Of a stretch of DNA of 64,000 nt, positions 36,351-44,382 are shown in pieces. The DNA comes from Alexandriicola marinus (GTDB taxonomy: Bacteria; Pseudomonadota; Alphaproteobacteria; Rhodobacterales; Rhodobacteraceae). The stretch spans positions 1 through 64,000 of the forward strand of contig NZ_RBVZ01000001.1 of NCBI RefSeq assembly GCF_004000435.1, given 5' to 3'. Under the pieces are notes generated by a model, which was not told the DNA's origin, did no database searches, and saw only the letters and a list, made by a program, of their open reading frames with translations. Both the position numbers and the translations under genes were made by a program. Position 1 is the stretch's first letter, and each line of letters opens with the position of its first letter.

Positions 36351-37771
36351 TTCAGGCCCAGTTCGGTCAGGGCCTGCGCGACGCCATCAAGGTTCGTCAG
36401 TTTCATCGAGGCGTAATTCGGCGACAGCACAACACCGTGCCCGCCCGCCCGATAGGTGGCCATGACCGAGCGATAGGCGATGTCGGGGGTGCAGACGGCC
36501 TGATCGGCGCGCACGCGCGGTGCGTCGATGCCCAGCCCCATGTAGACCTTTGCCTTGCCATGGACACCGCGCAGGGCGTCGGCGCATTGCCGGAAGACAT
36601 AGGTATCGGGATCGAGCCCTTCCTGTATCACGCGGTCCAATGGCGCGCCTCCGATGCCGAGGATCGAATCCATCACCTGCATCGCGGCGGCCTGATCGTG
36701 ATCGCGCAGGATGGTCTTGCCGAAGAAGCCGAATTCCTTGTGCCAGATCTCGCCGGACTGGTGCTGATAGGTGATCGGCTTGACCCAGTCGGAATACATC
36801 GTCTGTTCCGCCCAGGGCCACTGGGCGCGGCGGAAGATGTTGAAATGGTTACGGTTCCAGACGTTCAGCCCGAAGGGCAGGGAGGGCTTGCACCATTTCA
36901 CCAGCCCGTAAAGTTCGCGGTCGAGATCCTTGTTCCTCTCGAGCCAGAACCGTTCCCAGATCAGGACCTCCGGATGCGCCAGAAGCGTTCGGATAAAGGT
37001 GATGAATGCGCCGTCGTCGAACTCTTCGCCCGCGATCGCGGCCTGCATGAACTCGTACATCGCGATGCAGGCGCGTCGGCAGGCCTCCACGTCGATGCCG
37101 CGCGCAAGTGCCTCGACGCGTGCGGCGTCAGAGAAATCGCCGGGCGCCTGACCCTGCATCATCTGGTCCAGCGGCGAATTGCGCTCGTTGCACCACATCA
37201 TCCCGTCGATGTCGTGGTTGCGGACCTGATCCTCGACGATGGCATGCATCCAGTTGCGGTAATCGGGGTTCGAGGTGCTTGGCTCGTCACGGCGGCGACC
37301 GAAGCAATCGATCTCCATGCAGGTGGCGAGGTTGGGAATGTCCACCGCACTGGCCGAACCATGGCCCGCGTATTTGAAGAACGGCTCCATCAGTTCGGGA
37401 AAGACCTTCATGCCGCGCTTGTGCGCCTCGGGGATCACAAGATCGAGGATGTCGATCCCGGCCATCTCGGGATCCTGGGCGCGGAAGTCCTTGATCAGGG
37501 TTTTGGAATAATAGCGCGGATCGGGGTCGAAATAGGCGCCGCCCTTCATGGTGAAGGGCTCTGGCACGCCATGATCGGGCCAGCCGTCGAGCGCGTGGGA
37601 AATGCTGCGCCCCGTCTTCAGGCCCAGCCATGACACGGTGCCCAGCATCAGGACGTTGACGCCCACCCGGTTCTGCAGCGTGTCGAGAACCGCATCGACG
37701 CCTTCGTCGATGAAGCTGATCGGGCTGACCTGGATGCCGACGAACTTTTCGGATGGGTCTGGTCTGGTCAT
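36347..37771 (-). CDS. Uncharacterised TIM-barrel glycosidase-like protein
   Basis: 474 aa, soluble, no signal peptide or membrane segment. Features seen: FVGIQVSPISFIDEGVD at the N-terminus, GMKVFPELMEPFFKYAG near 125, NHDIDGMMWCNERNSPLDQM near 200 with an acidic/Asn pair at a strand end, and LRGVHGKAKVYMGLGIDAP near 410. The pattern of strands ending in acidic residues resembles glycoside-hydrolase-like barrels, but the family was not recognised and no catalytic pair can be named with confidence. It overlaps both neighbours (aminotransferase and cyclic amidohydrolase) by four bases, so it is an integral part of the pathway. Confidence 0.8.
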   Translation of the reverse strand: MTRPDPSEKFVGIQVSPISFIDEGVDAVLDTLQNRVGVNVLMLGTVSWLGLKTGRSISHALDGWPDHGVPEPFTMKGGAYFDPDPRYYSKTLIKDFRAQDPEMAGIDILDLVIPEAHKRGMKVFPELMEPFFKYAGHGSASAVDIPNLATCMEIDCFGRRRDEPSTSNPDYRNWMHAIVEDQVRNHDIDGMMWCNERNSPLDQMMQGQAPGDFSDAARVEALARGIDVEACRRACIAMYEFMQAAIAGEEFDDGAFITFIRTLLAHPEVLIWERFWLERNKDLDRELYGLVKWCKPSLPFGLNVWNRNHFNIFRRAQWPWAEQTMYSDWVKPITYQHQSGEIWHKEFGFFGKTILRDHDQAAAMQVMDSILGIGGAPLDRVIQEGLDPDTYVFRQCADALRGVHGKAKVYMGLGIDAPRVRADQAVCTPDIAYRSVMATYRAGGHGVVLSPNYASMKLTNLDGVAQALTELGLK

Positions 37772-38949
37772 GCGGGCACCTTCAGGCTGTCGATAAAGGC
37801 CGCCATGCGGCCGAGTGCGATTTCGAGCCGATCTATCGGCTGCAGAAACGACATCCGGATATGCCGGTCGTCGGTGTCGCCGAAGACGCCGCCCGGGTTG
37901 ATCAGAACCTGGGCCTCGCGCAGCAGCCTCAGGCAGAATTCCTCGGCGCCAAGGCCGGTGGGGGTAACGTCGGGATAGACGTAGAGCCCCCCCATCGGCG
38001 GGGCGAAGGACAGCCCCATCCGGCGCAGCGCATCGAGGAGCAGCGCGCGACGGTCGGCATAGGTCGCAACCATGGCCCGGATCGGCTCCTGCGGGCCAGT
38101 CAGGGCGGCAAGCGCGGCGTGCTGGGACACGGTGCAGGTGTTGATCGACAGCGCGTGCTTGGGCTCGATCAGCTGCGCGACGAAATCGGCGGGCGCGGCC
38201 ATGTAGCCGACCCGCCAGCCGGTCATGGCATAGGTCTTGGAGAACCCGTTGAGCGTGATCGTGCGCTCTTTCAGGCCCGGCAATGTCGCCGCCGAGAGAT
38301 GTTCCGCCCCGTCGAACAGGACGCCTGCGTAGATCTCGTCCGAGACCAGCAGGATGTCATGGCGAACGCAGATCTCCGCAATGGCGCGGATCGCCTCGGG
38401 AGGAGTGACGCCGCCTGTCGGGTTGTTGGGCGAGGTCAGCACGAAAAGCCGCGTGCGCGGCGTGATCCGCGCCTCCACCTCTGAAGGGTCGAGCGCGAAA
38501 CCGTCCTTCTGATGCGTAGGCACCGGGACAAGGGTGCCGCCGCACATGTGGCAGGCCGTGTCGTAGGTGGTGAAACGCGGAGAGGTGACGAGAACCTCGT
38601 CACCGGGCGCGACAAGCGCAAGCATCAGCAGCATCACCGATTCCTGCACCCCCGCCGTCACTACGACCTCATCCGCGCTGTAATCCAGCCCGTAATCACG
38701 GTGCAGCATCGCGGCGATGGCTTCGCGCAGCGTCGGCATGCCCGCGGGGGGCGTGTAGTGGTGGGCGCCCGCGTCAAGCGCGGCCTTGGCAGCCTCGACC
38801 ACATGGGTCGGCGTCGGGAGGTCGGGGTCACCCGCCCCCATGACGATGATGTCGGACAGGCCTTCCGCCGCCGCGGCCATCTTCGCCCGCCAGGCGCCGT
38901 CCTCCGCGACGATGCGCGGGGCGAGGCGGTCTCGGAGTGGCGATCCCAT
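37768..38949 (-). CDS. PLP-dependent class I/II aminotransferase
   Basis: 393 aa from the ATG at 38949; a longer frame exists but its extra 65 residues are the shadow of the neighbouring gene. Fold-type I landmarks: GAGDPDLPTPTHVVEAAKAA, SPNNPTGGV (Asn), VSDEIYAGVLF (Asp and Tyr) and NGFSKTYAMTGWRVGY with the PLP Lys near 238. The aminotransferase at 45937 is a close relative. The ATG overlaps the preceding stop by one base (TGATG). Confidence 0.93.
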   Translation of the reverse strand: MGSPLRDRLAPRIVAEDGAWRAKMAAAAEGLSDIIVMGAGDPDLPTPTHVVEAAKAALDAGAHHYTPPAGMPTLREAIAAMLHRDYGLDYSADEVVVTAGVQESVMLLMLALVAPGDEVLVTSPRFTTYDTACHMCGGTLVPVPTHQKDGFALDPSEVEARITPRTRLFVLTSPNNPTGGVTPPEAIRAIAEICVRHDILLVSDEIYAGVLFDGAEHLSAATLPGLKERTITLNGFSKTYAMTGWRVGYMAAPADFVAQLIEPKHALSINTCTVSQHAALAALTGPQEPIRAMVATYADRRALLLDALRRMGLSFAPPMGGLYVYPDVTPTGLGAEEFCLRLLREAQVLINPGGVFGDTDDRHIRMSFLQPIDRLEIALGRMAAFIDSLKVPA

Positions 38950-40175
38950 CAATGCATCCTCTTTCCGTCGATGAAGGTCATCTCGACCTTTTCGAGTGCC
39001 GCCAGATCCTGATCGGGCTTCCCGTTCACGACGATCATGTCGGCCAGCTTCCCCGCCTCGAGCGTGCCCAGCTTGTCGCCCAGACCGTTCAGGACAGCGG
39101 CCCGCGCGGTGATCGCGCGCAGGGCATCCATGTTGTCGGGGCACACGCCCACTTCGACCATGAAACCCAGTTCGGGCACGATGCTGTCATGCTCGACCGC
39201 GGGGCTGCCGGCATCGGTGCCGAAGATGATGGGCACGCCGGCCTTGGCCGCACGCACCAACCCGTCGAAACGGGTCTTGTCGGCGACGGCCTTCTTGCGC
39301 TCCTCGATCTTCCATTCCGGAATGCCGAAGGCGCGGGCGATCTTTTCGTTGGCCTGGATCACCAGCGCGGAAAAGGTCGTGACGATCGGCAGCTTGCGGT
39401 CCAGCAGAATCTGGATCGTCTCATCCGTCATCGAGCCGCCATGCTCGATGCAGTCGATGCCGAATTCGGCCACACGCTTGATACAGTCGTTATAGGTCGC
39501 ATGCGCGGTGATCGGCAGGCGGTTGCGATGCGCCTCGTCGATGACGGCGCGCAGTTCTTCGTCGGTGAATTCCAGCGTGTCGTGGCAGGCCATGATCTTG
39601 ATCAGGTCGGCGCCGCCCTTGACCTGATCGCGCACGGCGCGGCGCATCTCGTCGGCGCCCGAGGCCTCGCGGCAGACCCAGTAGGTATGCCCGCCGGTCT
39701 GGATGATCGATTCTCCCGCAACCAGCAGGCGCGGCCCGGGAAAGATGCCCTGCGCCACCGCCTGCTTGGTAAAGAGGTTGGCGTTGTGCACGCCAAGGTC
39801 GCGCACCAGCGTGATCCCGGCGCGCAGGCTTTTCAGCATGTTGCCGGCGGCCTTGTAGGCGCGGATCTCGGGGGCGTCGAACATCGATTGCTGGCTGAGC
39901 TCGTGAATGCCGTCCCACGACAGGTGGGCGTGGCTGTTCATCATGCCCGGCATCAGCGTCTTGCCGCCGGTATCCAGTGTCTCGATGCCTTGCGGTGCCT
40001 TGTCCCGGGGGCCCACGGCGGCGATCTTTCCGTCCTTGAAATGGACGAAACCGTCCTCGATCACCTCGTCGCCGACACAGGTCAGCACGCGGCCGAGAAA
40101 CACCGTTTCGATGGCTTGGGCTTCGAACATCGGCTTGGTGATCTTCTGGTATTTCCAGGCGGCTGGTTCGGGCAT
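38949..40175 (-). CDS. Metal-dependent amidohydrolase (Xaa-Pro/Xaa-Arg dipeptidase-like imidazolonepropionase group)
   Basis: 408 aa. Binuclear-type site: MNSHAHLSWDG with His82 and His84, ADLIKIMACHD with a candidate carboxylated Lys193, ITAHATYND with His225, CIEHGG with His245 and FGTDAGSP with Asp321. This pattern matches the amidohydrolases that cleave carboxy-terminal residues from dipeptides or N-acyl amino acids. No signal peptide, so cytoplasmic. Part of the coupled minus-strand operon together with an M24 homologue. Confidence 0.88.
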   Translation of the reverse strand: MPEPAAWKYQKITKPMFEAQAIETVFLGRVLTCVGDEVIEDGFVHFKDGKIAAVGPRDKAPQGIETLDTGGKTLMPGMMNSHAHLSWDGIHELSQQSMFDAPEIRAYKAAGNMLKSLRAGITLVRDLGVHNANLFTKQAVAQGIFPGPRLLVAGESIIQTGGHTYWVCREASGADEMRRAVRDQVKGGADLIKIMACHDTLEFTDEELRAVIDEAHRNRLPITAHATYNDCIKRVAEFGIDCIEHGGSMTDETIQILLDRKLPIVTTFSALVIQANEKIARAFGIPEWKIEERKKAVADKTRFDGLVRAAKAGVPIIFGTDAGSPAVEHDSIVPELGFMVEVGVCPDNMDALRAITARAAVLNGLGDKLGTLEAGKLADMIVVNGKPDQDLAALEKVEMTFIDGKRMH

Positions 40176-40187
40176 CTGTGGCTCCTG

Positions 40188-41348
40188 TCAAAGGGCGATG
40201 ACGCGGGCGTCGATCGGTGTGGTGGCTTGGAAACGGGACGGGATCTCGACCCCGTTCGCGGTGACGACCATCGTGTTGATGGTGCGGTATCCGTCTATGC
40301 CCGGCCGGTAGACACCGGGCTCGTTGGAAAAGATCATGCCGGGGCGGATTTGGGTGCTGTCTCCGGGCGCGAGCCACGGGGCCTCGTGACCCTCGAGCCC
40401 CATGCCGTGCCCGATCCGGTGGCGGATCGCCGCGCCAAGACCGGCGTGGCGCAGCGCGTCCATGGCCGCGTCATTGGCCCCGACACAGGTGGCGCCCCGG
40501 GCACAGGCCTCGACGGCTGCGTCGTTGCAGGCCTCCATCGCGGCCATGATCCTGCGTTGTTCGGGGGAGATCTCTCCGACGATCAGGGTCACGCCGCTCT
40601 CGGCGAGATAGCCGCCGAGGCTTGCGCCGATCCCCGAGATCAGCGTCTCGCCAGGCTGCGGCACACGTTCGAGGACCGCACCGTGGGGCAACGCGGCGCG
40701 CGGCCCCGAATGCACCGATGCGGTGATGCCCATCGGCGTGCCGGTGAAGGCCGACTTGTGTGTCGCAAGAAGCGCGCCACGCGCATGGGCCATGGCGTCG
40801 GCCATCAGGTCTGTCTCGGTGCCGCCCTGCGAAATGATATCGCCCGCCGCCGCGTGCAGCCGTTCGAGGAACAGATCCGCAAAGCGGGCCGCCTCGACCG
40901 TCAGGGCGATTTCCTCGGGCTGCTTGAGGCTGCGCTCGATCATGGCGTGATCGGTGAGGTCCAGCCGTGTGGCGCGCTCCCGCGCGGCATCCAGAAGCGC
41001 GGCATCGAGCCGGTCGATCCCGATCGCGTGGCGACCGATCTGGTCCAGCATCCACAGTTCCGCCGGAACGTCGCCAGGGAATTCGTCGTAGAACCGCGCA
41101 TCCGCGATGCCGGTGCCTTCGGCGTTCTCCCGTTCCAGCCCCGGAAGCATCAGGATCGGCTCTCCCTCGACCGGAACCCAGACGCCCATGGGCCGTTCGT
41201 TCGCGGACAGGAACAGGCCCGTCCCATAGGCGAGGTTCGGTGCGCGCAGCAGCAGAAGACCGTCTAGCCCGGCGGCCGCCGCGCGTGCGCGCAGCCGGTC
41301 CTGGCTCGCGGCAAAGAAGGCCGGGGGCAGGGGGGCCAGATCGCTCAC
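40188..41348 (-). CDS. M24-family protein with lost metal ligands (creatinase/ectoine-hydrolase-like group)
   Basis: 386 aa with creatinase-type N-terminal domain (about 1-150) and pita-bread domain (155-386). Pita-bread landmarks are present: ALPHG with His222, RIGHGMGLEGHE with His314, and SNEPGVY with Glu343. Of the five metal ligands expected of M24 aminopeptidases, the first Asp is Gly239 (LISGIGAS), the second aligns with Glu250 and the last Glu aligns with Ile357 (GYRTIN). A normal dinuclear site is therefore unlikely, as in creatinase and ectoine hydrolase, which use the fold without metals. Overlaps the Ldh-family gene by four bases. Likely hydrolysis of a C-N bond in a small amidine or amide, by inference. 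Confidence 0.85.
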   Translation of the reverse strand: MSDLAPLPPAFFAASQDRLRARAAAAGLDGLLLLRAPNLAYGTGLFLSANERPMGVWVPVEGEPILMLPGLERENAEGTGIADARFYDEFPGDVPAELWMLDQIGRHAIGIDRLDAALLDAARERATRLDLTDHAMIERSLKQPEEIALTVEAARFADLFLERLHAAAGDIISQGGTETDLMADAMAHARGALLATHKSAFTGTPMGITASVHSGPRAALPHGAVLERVPQPGETLISGIGASLGGYLAESGVTLIVGEISPEQRRIMAAMEACNDAAVEACARGATCVGANDAAMDALRHAGLGAAIRHRIGHGMGLEGHEAPWLAPGDSTQIRPGMIFSNEPGVYRPGIDGYRTINTMVVTANGVEIPSRFQATTPIDARVIAL

Positions 41349-42433
41349 AATTCTGCGCCGGTATAGGGGCCAAGCGCGTCGAGCGGCGTCTTTAGGCCGA
41401 GTTCCCGCCCCAGCGTCTGCATGTCCGCCAGAACCCGGTCATCGAGCGGCACGCCACCCGCGGATTTCGCGGCCACGCGCCGGGCCTCCTGTTCGCCGGG
41501 GACGAGAATCTCGTCGAAGCCGGGGCGCAGGGCGCGCGATTTGCACATATCGACGAACTCGCCCATCCGGCGGGCGTAATCGGCCGGGTCCATGAACCAC
41601 GAGATGTCGATGGCTTGCACGAAATGCGACACGTCGAGCTTGTTCGGGTCGGAATAGGGCGTCAGACCGAAGCCGCCACCCGACAGGACGCCGGTCGTCG
41701 CCTCCGTCATGAAGGCAAGGCCATAGCCCTTGTGCCCCCCGATCCCCAGAAGCGCGCCGGCCATGGCCGCGGAGGGGTCGTCGGTCTCTTCGCCCTCTGG
41801 CGTAAGCGCCCAGTCGAGCGGCATCTTGCGGCCCTCGCGCTCGTACCATTTCATCATGCCCTTGCCGGCTGTGGTCAGCGCGATATCGAGAACGACCGGG
41901 AACCCCTTGTCGCTTGGCGCGGCGATGGACCATGGGTTGGTCCCCGTGGCCCCCTCGCGGCCGCCCCATGGCGCCATTTCCGGGCCCGCATTGGTATAGG
42001 CGATGCCGATGCAGCCCTGATCGAGGGCGCGGCAGGCATGGACCGCACTTGATCCGTAATGCGTGGAGTTGCGCACGACGACCGTGCCGATCCCGTTTTC
42101 CTTTGCCTTCGCGATGGCCAGATCCATCGCCTTCGAGGCCGCGACGGTGCCGATGCCGTTATGCGCATCCACGATGGCAAGCGCCGGCCCTTCCTTGACG
42201 ATGGACCAGCCCGCTTGGGGATCGACCTCGCCATTGCCGATCCGTTCCTGATAGCGGCGCAGACGGGCGACACCCTGTCCCTGACCGGGATGAAAGCGCA
42301 GTTCCGAAAAGACCAGCGCATCCGAAAAGATGCCCGCGTCTTCGGCTGTCAGCCCCAACGCCTCGAAGGCTTCGGCGACGAAGGCGCGCAGTTGCGCGCG
42401 GTCGACGTTGGTCATCGGGATGCGGTCGGTCAT
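41345..42433 (-). CDS. Ldh-family NAD(P)-dependent oxidoreductase (malate/lactate/ureidoglycolate dehydrogenase type)
   Basis: 362 aa. The non-Rossmann Ldh_2 family is recognisable: NSTHYGSSAVHACRA with the catalytic His, GREGATGTNPWSIAAP for nucleotide binding, and GGHKGYGLAFMTEATTGVL. Family members oxidise 2-hydroxy acids such as malate, sulfolactate or ureidoglycolate (AllD). With PuuE- and AllA-like proteins in the divergent operon, a ureidoglycolate-like substrate is attractive but unproven. Overlaps DUF4438 and M24 genes by four bases each. Confidence 0.9.
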   Translation of the reverse strand: MTDRIPMTNVDRAQLRAFVAEAFEALGLTAEDAGIFSDALVFSELRFHPGQGQGVARLRRYQERIGNGEVDPQAGWSIVKEGPALAIVDAHNGIGTVAASKAMDLAIAKAKENGIGTVVVRNSTHYGSSAVHACRALDQGCIGIAYTNAGPEMAPWGGREGATGTNPWSIAAPSDKGFPVVLDIALTTAGKGMMKWYEREGRKMPLDWALTPEGEETDDPSAAMAGALLGIGGHKGYGLAFMTEATTGVLSGGGFGLTPYSDPNKLDVSHFVQAIDISWFMDPADYARRMGEFVDMCKSRALRPGFDEILVPGEQEARRVAAKSAGGVPLDDRVLADMQTLGRELGLKTPLDALGPYTGAEL

Positions 42434-43308
42434 GGGCGCAGCTCCAGAAGGTCTGCGATATTGGTGCCGGGGGCGTCGAAGGCGGCCAGCTGACCGGCGG
42501 GCGCGGTCATCACGACGGTCATGCCGGGGCCATAGCCGGCGCGGGGCCCGTCGGTCTGACCGACGATGCCGATGCTCATCGCGCCGCGCAGATAGCCGTG
42601 ATTATAGCGGCTGTCGGTATCGGCGATCGCCACGACATCGCCGAGGCGCAGCTTGTCCAGCCCGTGGGCCGCCAGTTCTGCGCGATCGGTCGATTGCATG
42701 TGCAGCGATCCACCCTCGGACGTCAGGCCGGCACCGGCGCCGACCATGTGCGGCGGCACGGTGGCCACGACCCCGATCTTGAGCACACCGTCTTCCAACC
42801 GCTTGGGCAGCTTGTCGAACAGCGTGGCCGAAAGCGACTTGAACGCCACGTCCGGGCACTTCGGCAGGGACAGGCCCACACCTTCGGACTTCACGAGGAT
42901 GCGGTCGTCCACCGCGATCTTGCGCCGGGTTTCCACATCGAAATGCACGATCACCTGATCGGAGAATCGCCCGGACTTGCCGGTCACGACGCCGCGCGCG
43001 CCCTTGGCCGCGCCGCTTGCGATCAGGGCCTCGTTGCCGACGCAGGCAAAGACGTTCAGGCCACGGTTCTTGTTGGCGTCGGGATGGGCGATGCTGACAG
43101 ACGGGTGGACGCAATCGCCCGACCAGCCAAAGGCGCTGTCGCCCACCGAGACGTTGTAGACGATGCCGCCAAAGGTCGGCCACAGGAACGCACGGCCCTG
43201 CGCGTCGAGCCGGTAGGGCTCTGCCGGGAGGCCGGAAAGCGACGGATTGGCGACCTGGCCCATGACGGACACGGCGACAAGATCGGCTGCGTTGGTGGTG
43301 AGTGTCAT
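42430..43308 (-). CDS. DUF4438 protein, copy 1
   Basis: 292 aa with no signal peptide. DUF4438 pattern: PTFGGIVYNVSVGDSAFGW, then GDCVHPSVSI, VFACVGNEALIASGAAKGA and the C-terminal GLDKLRLGDVVAI and SRYNHGYLRGAMSIGI. Biochemical function of the family is not established to my knowledge. Conserved His and Asp in GDxV-P and DxxxxxG-R-GA segments could bind a ligand. It follows its paralogue by three bases and overlaps the Ldh-family gene by four, so it is a pathway component. Confidence 0.85.
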   Translation of the reverse strand: MTLTTNAADLVAVSVMGQVANPSLSGLPAEPYRLDAQGRAFLWPTFGGIVYNVSVGDSAFGWSGDCVHPSVSIAHPDANKNRGLNVFACVGNEALIASGAAKGARGVVTGKSGRFSDQVIVHFDVETRRKIAVDDRILVKSEGVGLSLPKCPDVAFKSLSATLFDKLPKRLEDGVLKIGVVATVPPHMVGAGAGLTSEGGSLHMQSTDRAELAAHGLDKLRLGDVVAIADTDSRYNHGYLRGAMSIGIVGQTDGPRAGYGPGMTVVMTAPAGQLAAFDAPGTNIADLLELRP

Positions 43309-43311
43309 GGC

Positions 43312-44175
43312 TCAGTCTCCGAGATCGAGAAGTTGGGCGATGTTGCTGGCAGGGTCGACGGTGAAGTCGATCGTGCCCTCGGCGGCGGTCATCAGCGTCA
43401 GGATGCCGGGGCCATGCCCCGTCATGATGCTGTCGCCATGAATGCACAGGCAGATCGAGACCGCGCCCTCCCTGTAGGAGCGCCCCCAGTGATGATCGGC
43501 GTGACGGATGGCGATCACGTCGCCCAGCCGCATCTGGTCGATGCCAAGTTCGGCCATCAGCGCGCGATCCCCGGACATCAGGTCCTGATCGACATATTCG
43601 GAATTCAGCTCCGCGCCCGACCCCATGATCCGGATCGGCAGCTCCATCGCGACATTGACATGGACCCGGCCGCCGCTTTCGGTGATGCCAAGCGCATGAA
43701 ACAGGCGCGGGCTCATTTTCTTGAGTGCGATGCCGGGATGATCGAGCAGCGCGAGGCCCTGGCCATGGGTCATCACCTGAACCCGGTCGCCCGGCACCAT
43801 CAGTTCCTGCGCGTCGCGGTCGAACTGGACGAGGATTCGGGCATGTTCCCCGATGACGACCCCTCGGGCGCCCTCGGCCATGCCGGATGTCACGACGGCA
43901 TCGTTGCCGATGCAGTTGAGGTAATGAAGCGCATGGTGACGGCCGGAATTGGCGTCATCGTCGATGCTGACACCCGGTTCCACATGGTCGCCGGCCCAGC
44001 CAAAAGCCCGGTCGCCGCAGCGCACATTATAGGTGACACCATACATGCCGGGCAGAACGGCGGCCGTTCCGTCGGGATGGGGAATGTATTGTCCGGGGCG
44101 CACCGCAGGCGTTGTGATCACACCTGATACGGCCATTTCGACAAGAGAGGTTTCATTGGTCCTCGGGCCTGGCAT
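43312..44175 (-). CDS. DUF4438 protein, copy 2 (first gene of minus-strand operon)
   Basis: 287 aa from the ATG at 44175, which has GGAG upstream; the in-frame extension to 44250 is unlikely. Same architecture as copy 1: GMYGVTYNVRCGDRAFGW, GDHVEPGVSI, NCIGNDAVVTSGMAEGARG, GIDQMRLGDVIAI, HHWGRSYREGAVSI. The conserved motifs of the two copies align end to end, so they may form a heteromer. Preceded by a CTTGACA/TATCCC promoter and the GATTGTCGACA operator. Confidence 0.85.
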   Translation of the reverse strand: MPGPRTNETSLVEMAVSGVITTPAVRPGQYIPHPDGTAAVLPGMYGVTYNVRCGDRAFGWAGDHVEPGVSIDDDANSGRHHALHYLNCIGNDAVVTSGMAEGARGVVIGEHARILVQFDRDAQELMVPGDRVQVMTHGQGLALLDHPGIALKKMSPRLFHALGITESGGRVHVNVAMELPIRIMGSGAELNSEYVDQDLMSGDRALMAELGIDQMRLGDVIAIRHADHHWGRSYREGAVSICLCIHGDSIMTGHGPGILTLMTAAEGTIDFTVDPASNIAQLLDLGD

Positions 44176-44255
44176 AAGCGGCAGCTCCTTTCCACATGGG
44201 CGGGCATTTCGGCAATGATTTGGTTTGACTTCCGCTGATTGCCTTGCCATCAGTA

Positions 44256-44266
44256 GATTGTCGACA
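44256..44266 (+). promoter_or_regulatory. Candidate GntR operator 3: GATTGTCGACA
   Basis: Exact copy of the motif between the two divergent catabolic operons; its core starts 45 bases from TGTCAAG at 44304. It lies just downstream of the proposed minus-strand -10, near the expected transcript start. Confidence 0.6.
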
Positions 44267-44296
44267 TTGCTCGTGATGAATGGGATACACGAGCAA
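44267..44296. repeat. 9-bp inverted repeat flanking the -10 region
   Basis: TTGCTCGTG (44267-44275) and CACGAGCAA (44288-44296) are perfectly complementary with a 12-base centre containing GGGATA. It abuts the GATTGTCGACA motif, so it may be a second regulator site or part of the same operator. Confidence 0.5.
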
Positions 44297-44310
44297 AACC
44301 AAGTGTCAAG
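44282..44310 (-). promoter_or_regulatory. Minus-strand promoter for the DUF4438/amidohydrolase operon
   Basis: CTTGACA (44310-44304) followed after 16 bases by TATCCC (44287-44282). The implied start is about 10 bases further, on or near the GATTGTCGACA motif, as expected for repression. ATG of the first gene is at 44175. Confidence 0.55.
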
Positions 44311-44382
44311 CGCCCTGCGTCGAATGCCTCTGCTCCCCCGGGGCAGGCCTTCCGCGGAGCACTGAGAAAGGAATGCACCACC

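Noticed and set aside
38937-41267. 776-codon plus-strand frame opposite the aminotransferase, amidohydrolase and M24 genes
   Set aside because: Shadow of three well-defined minus-strand genes; spans their boundaries and lacks motifs.
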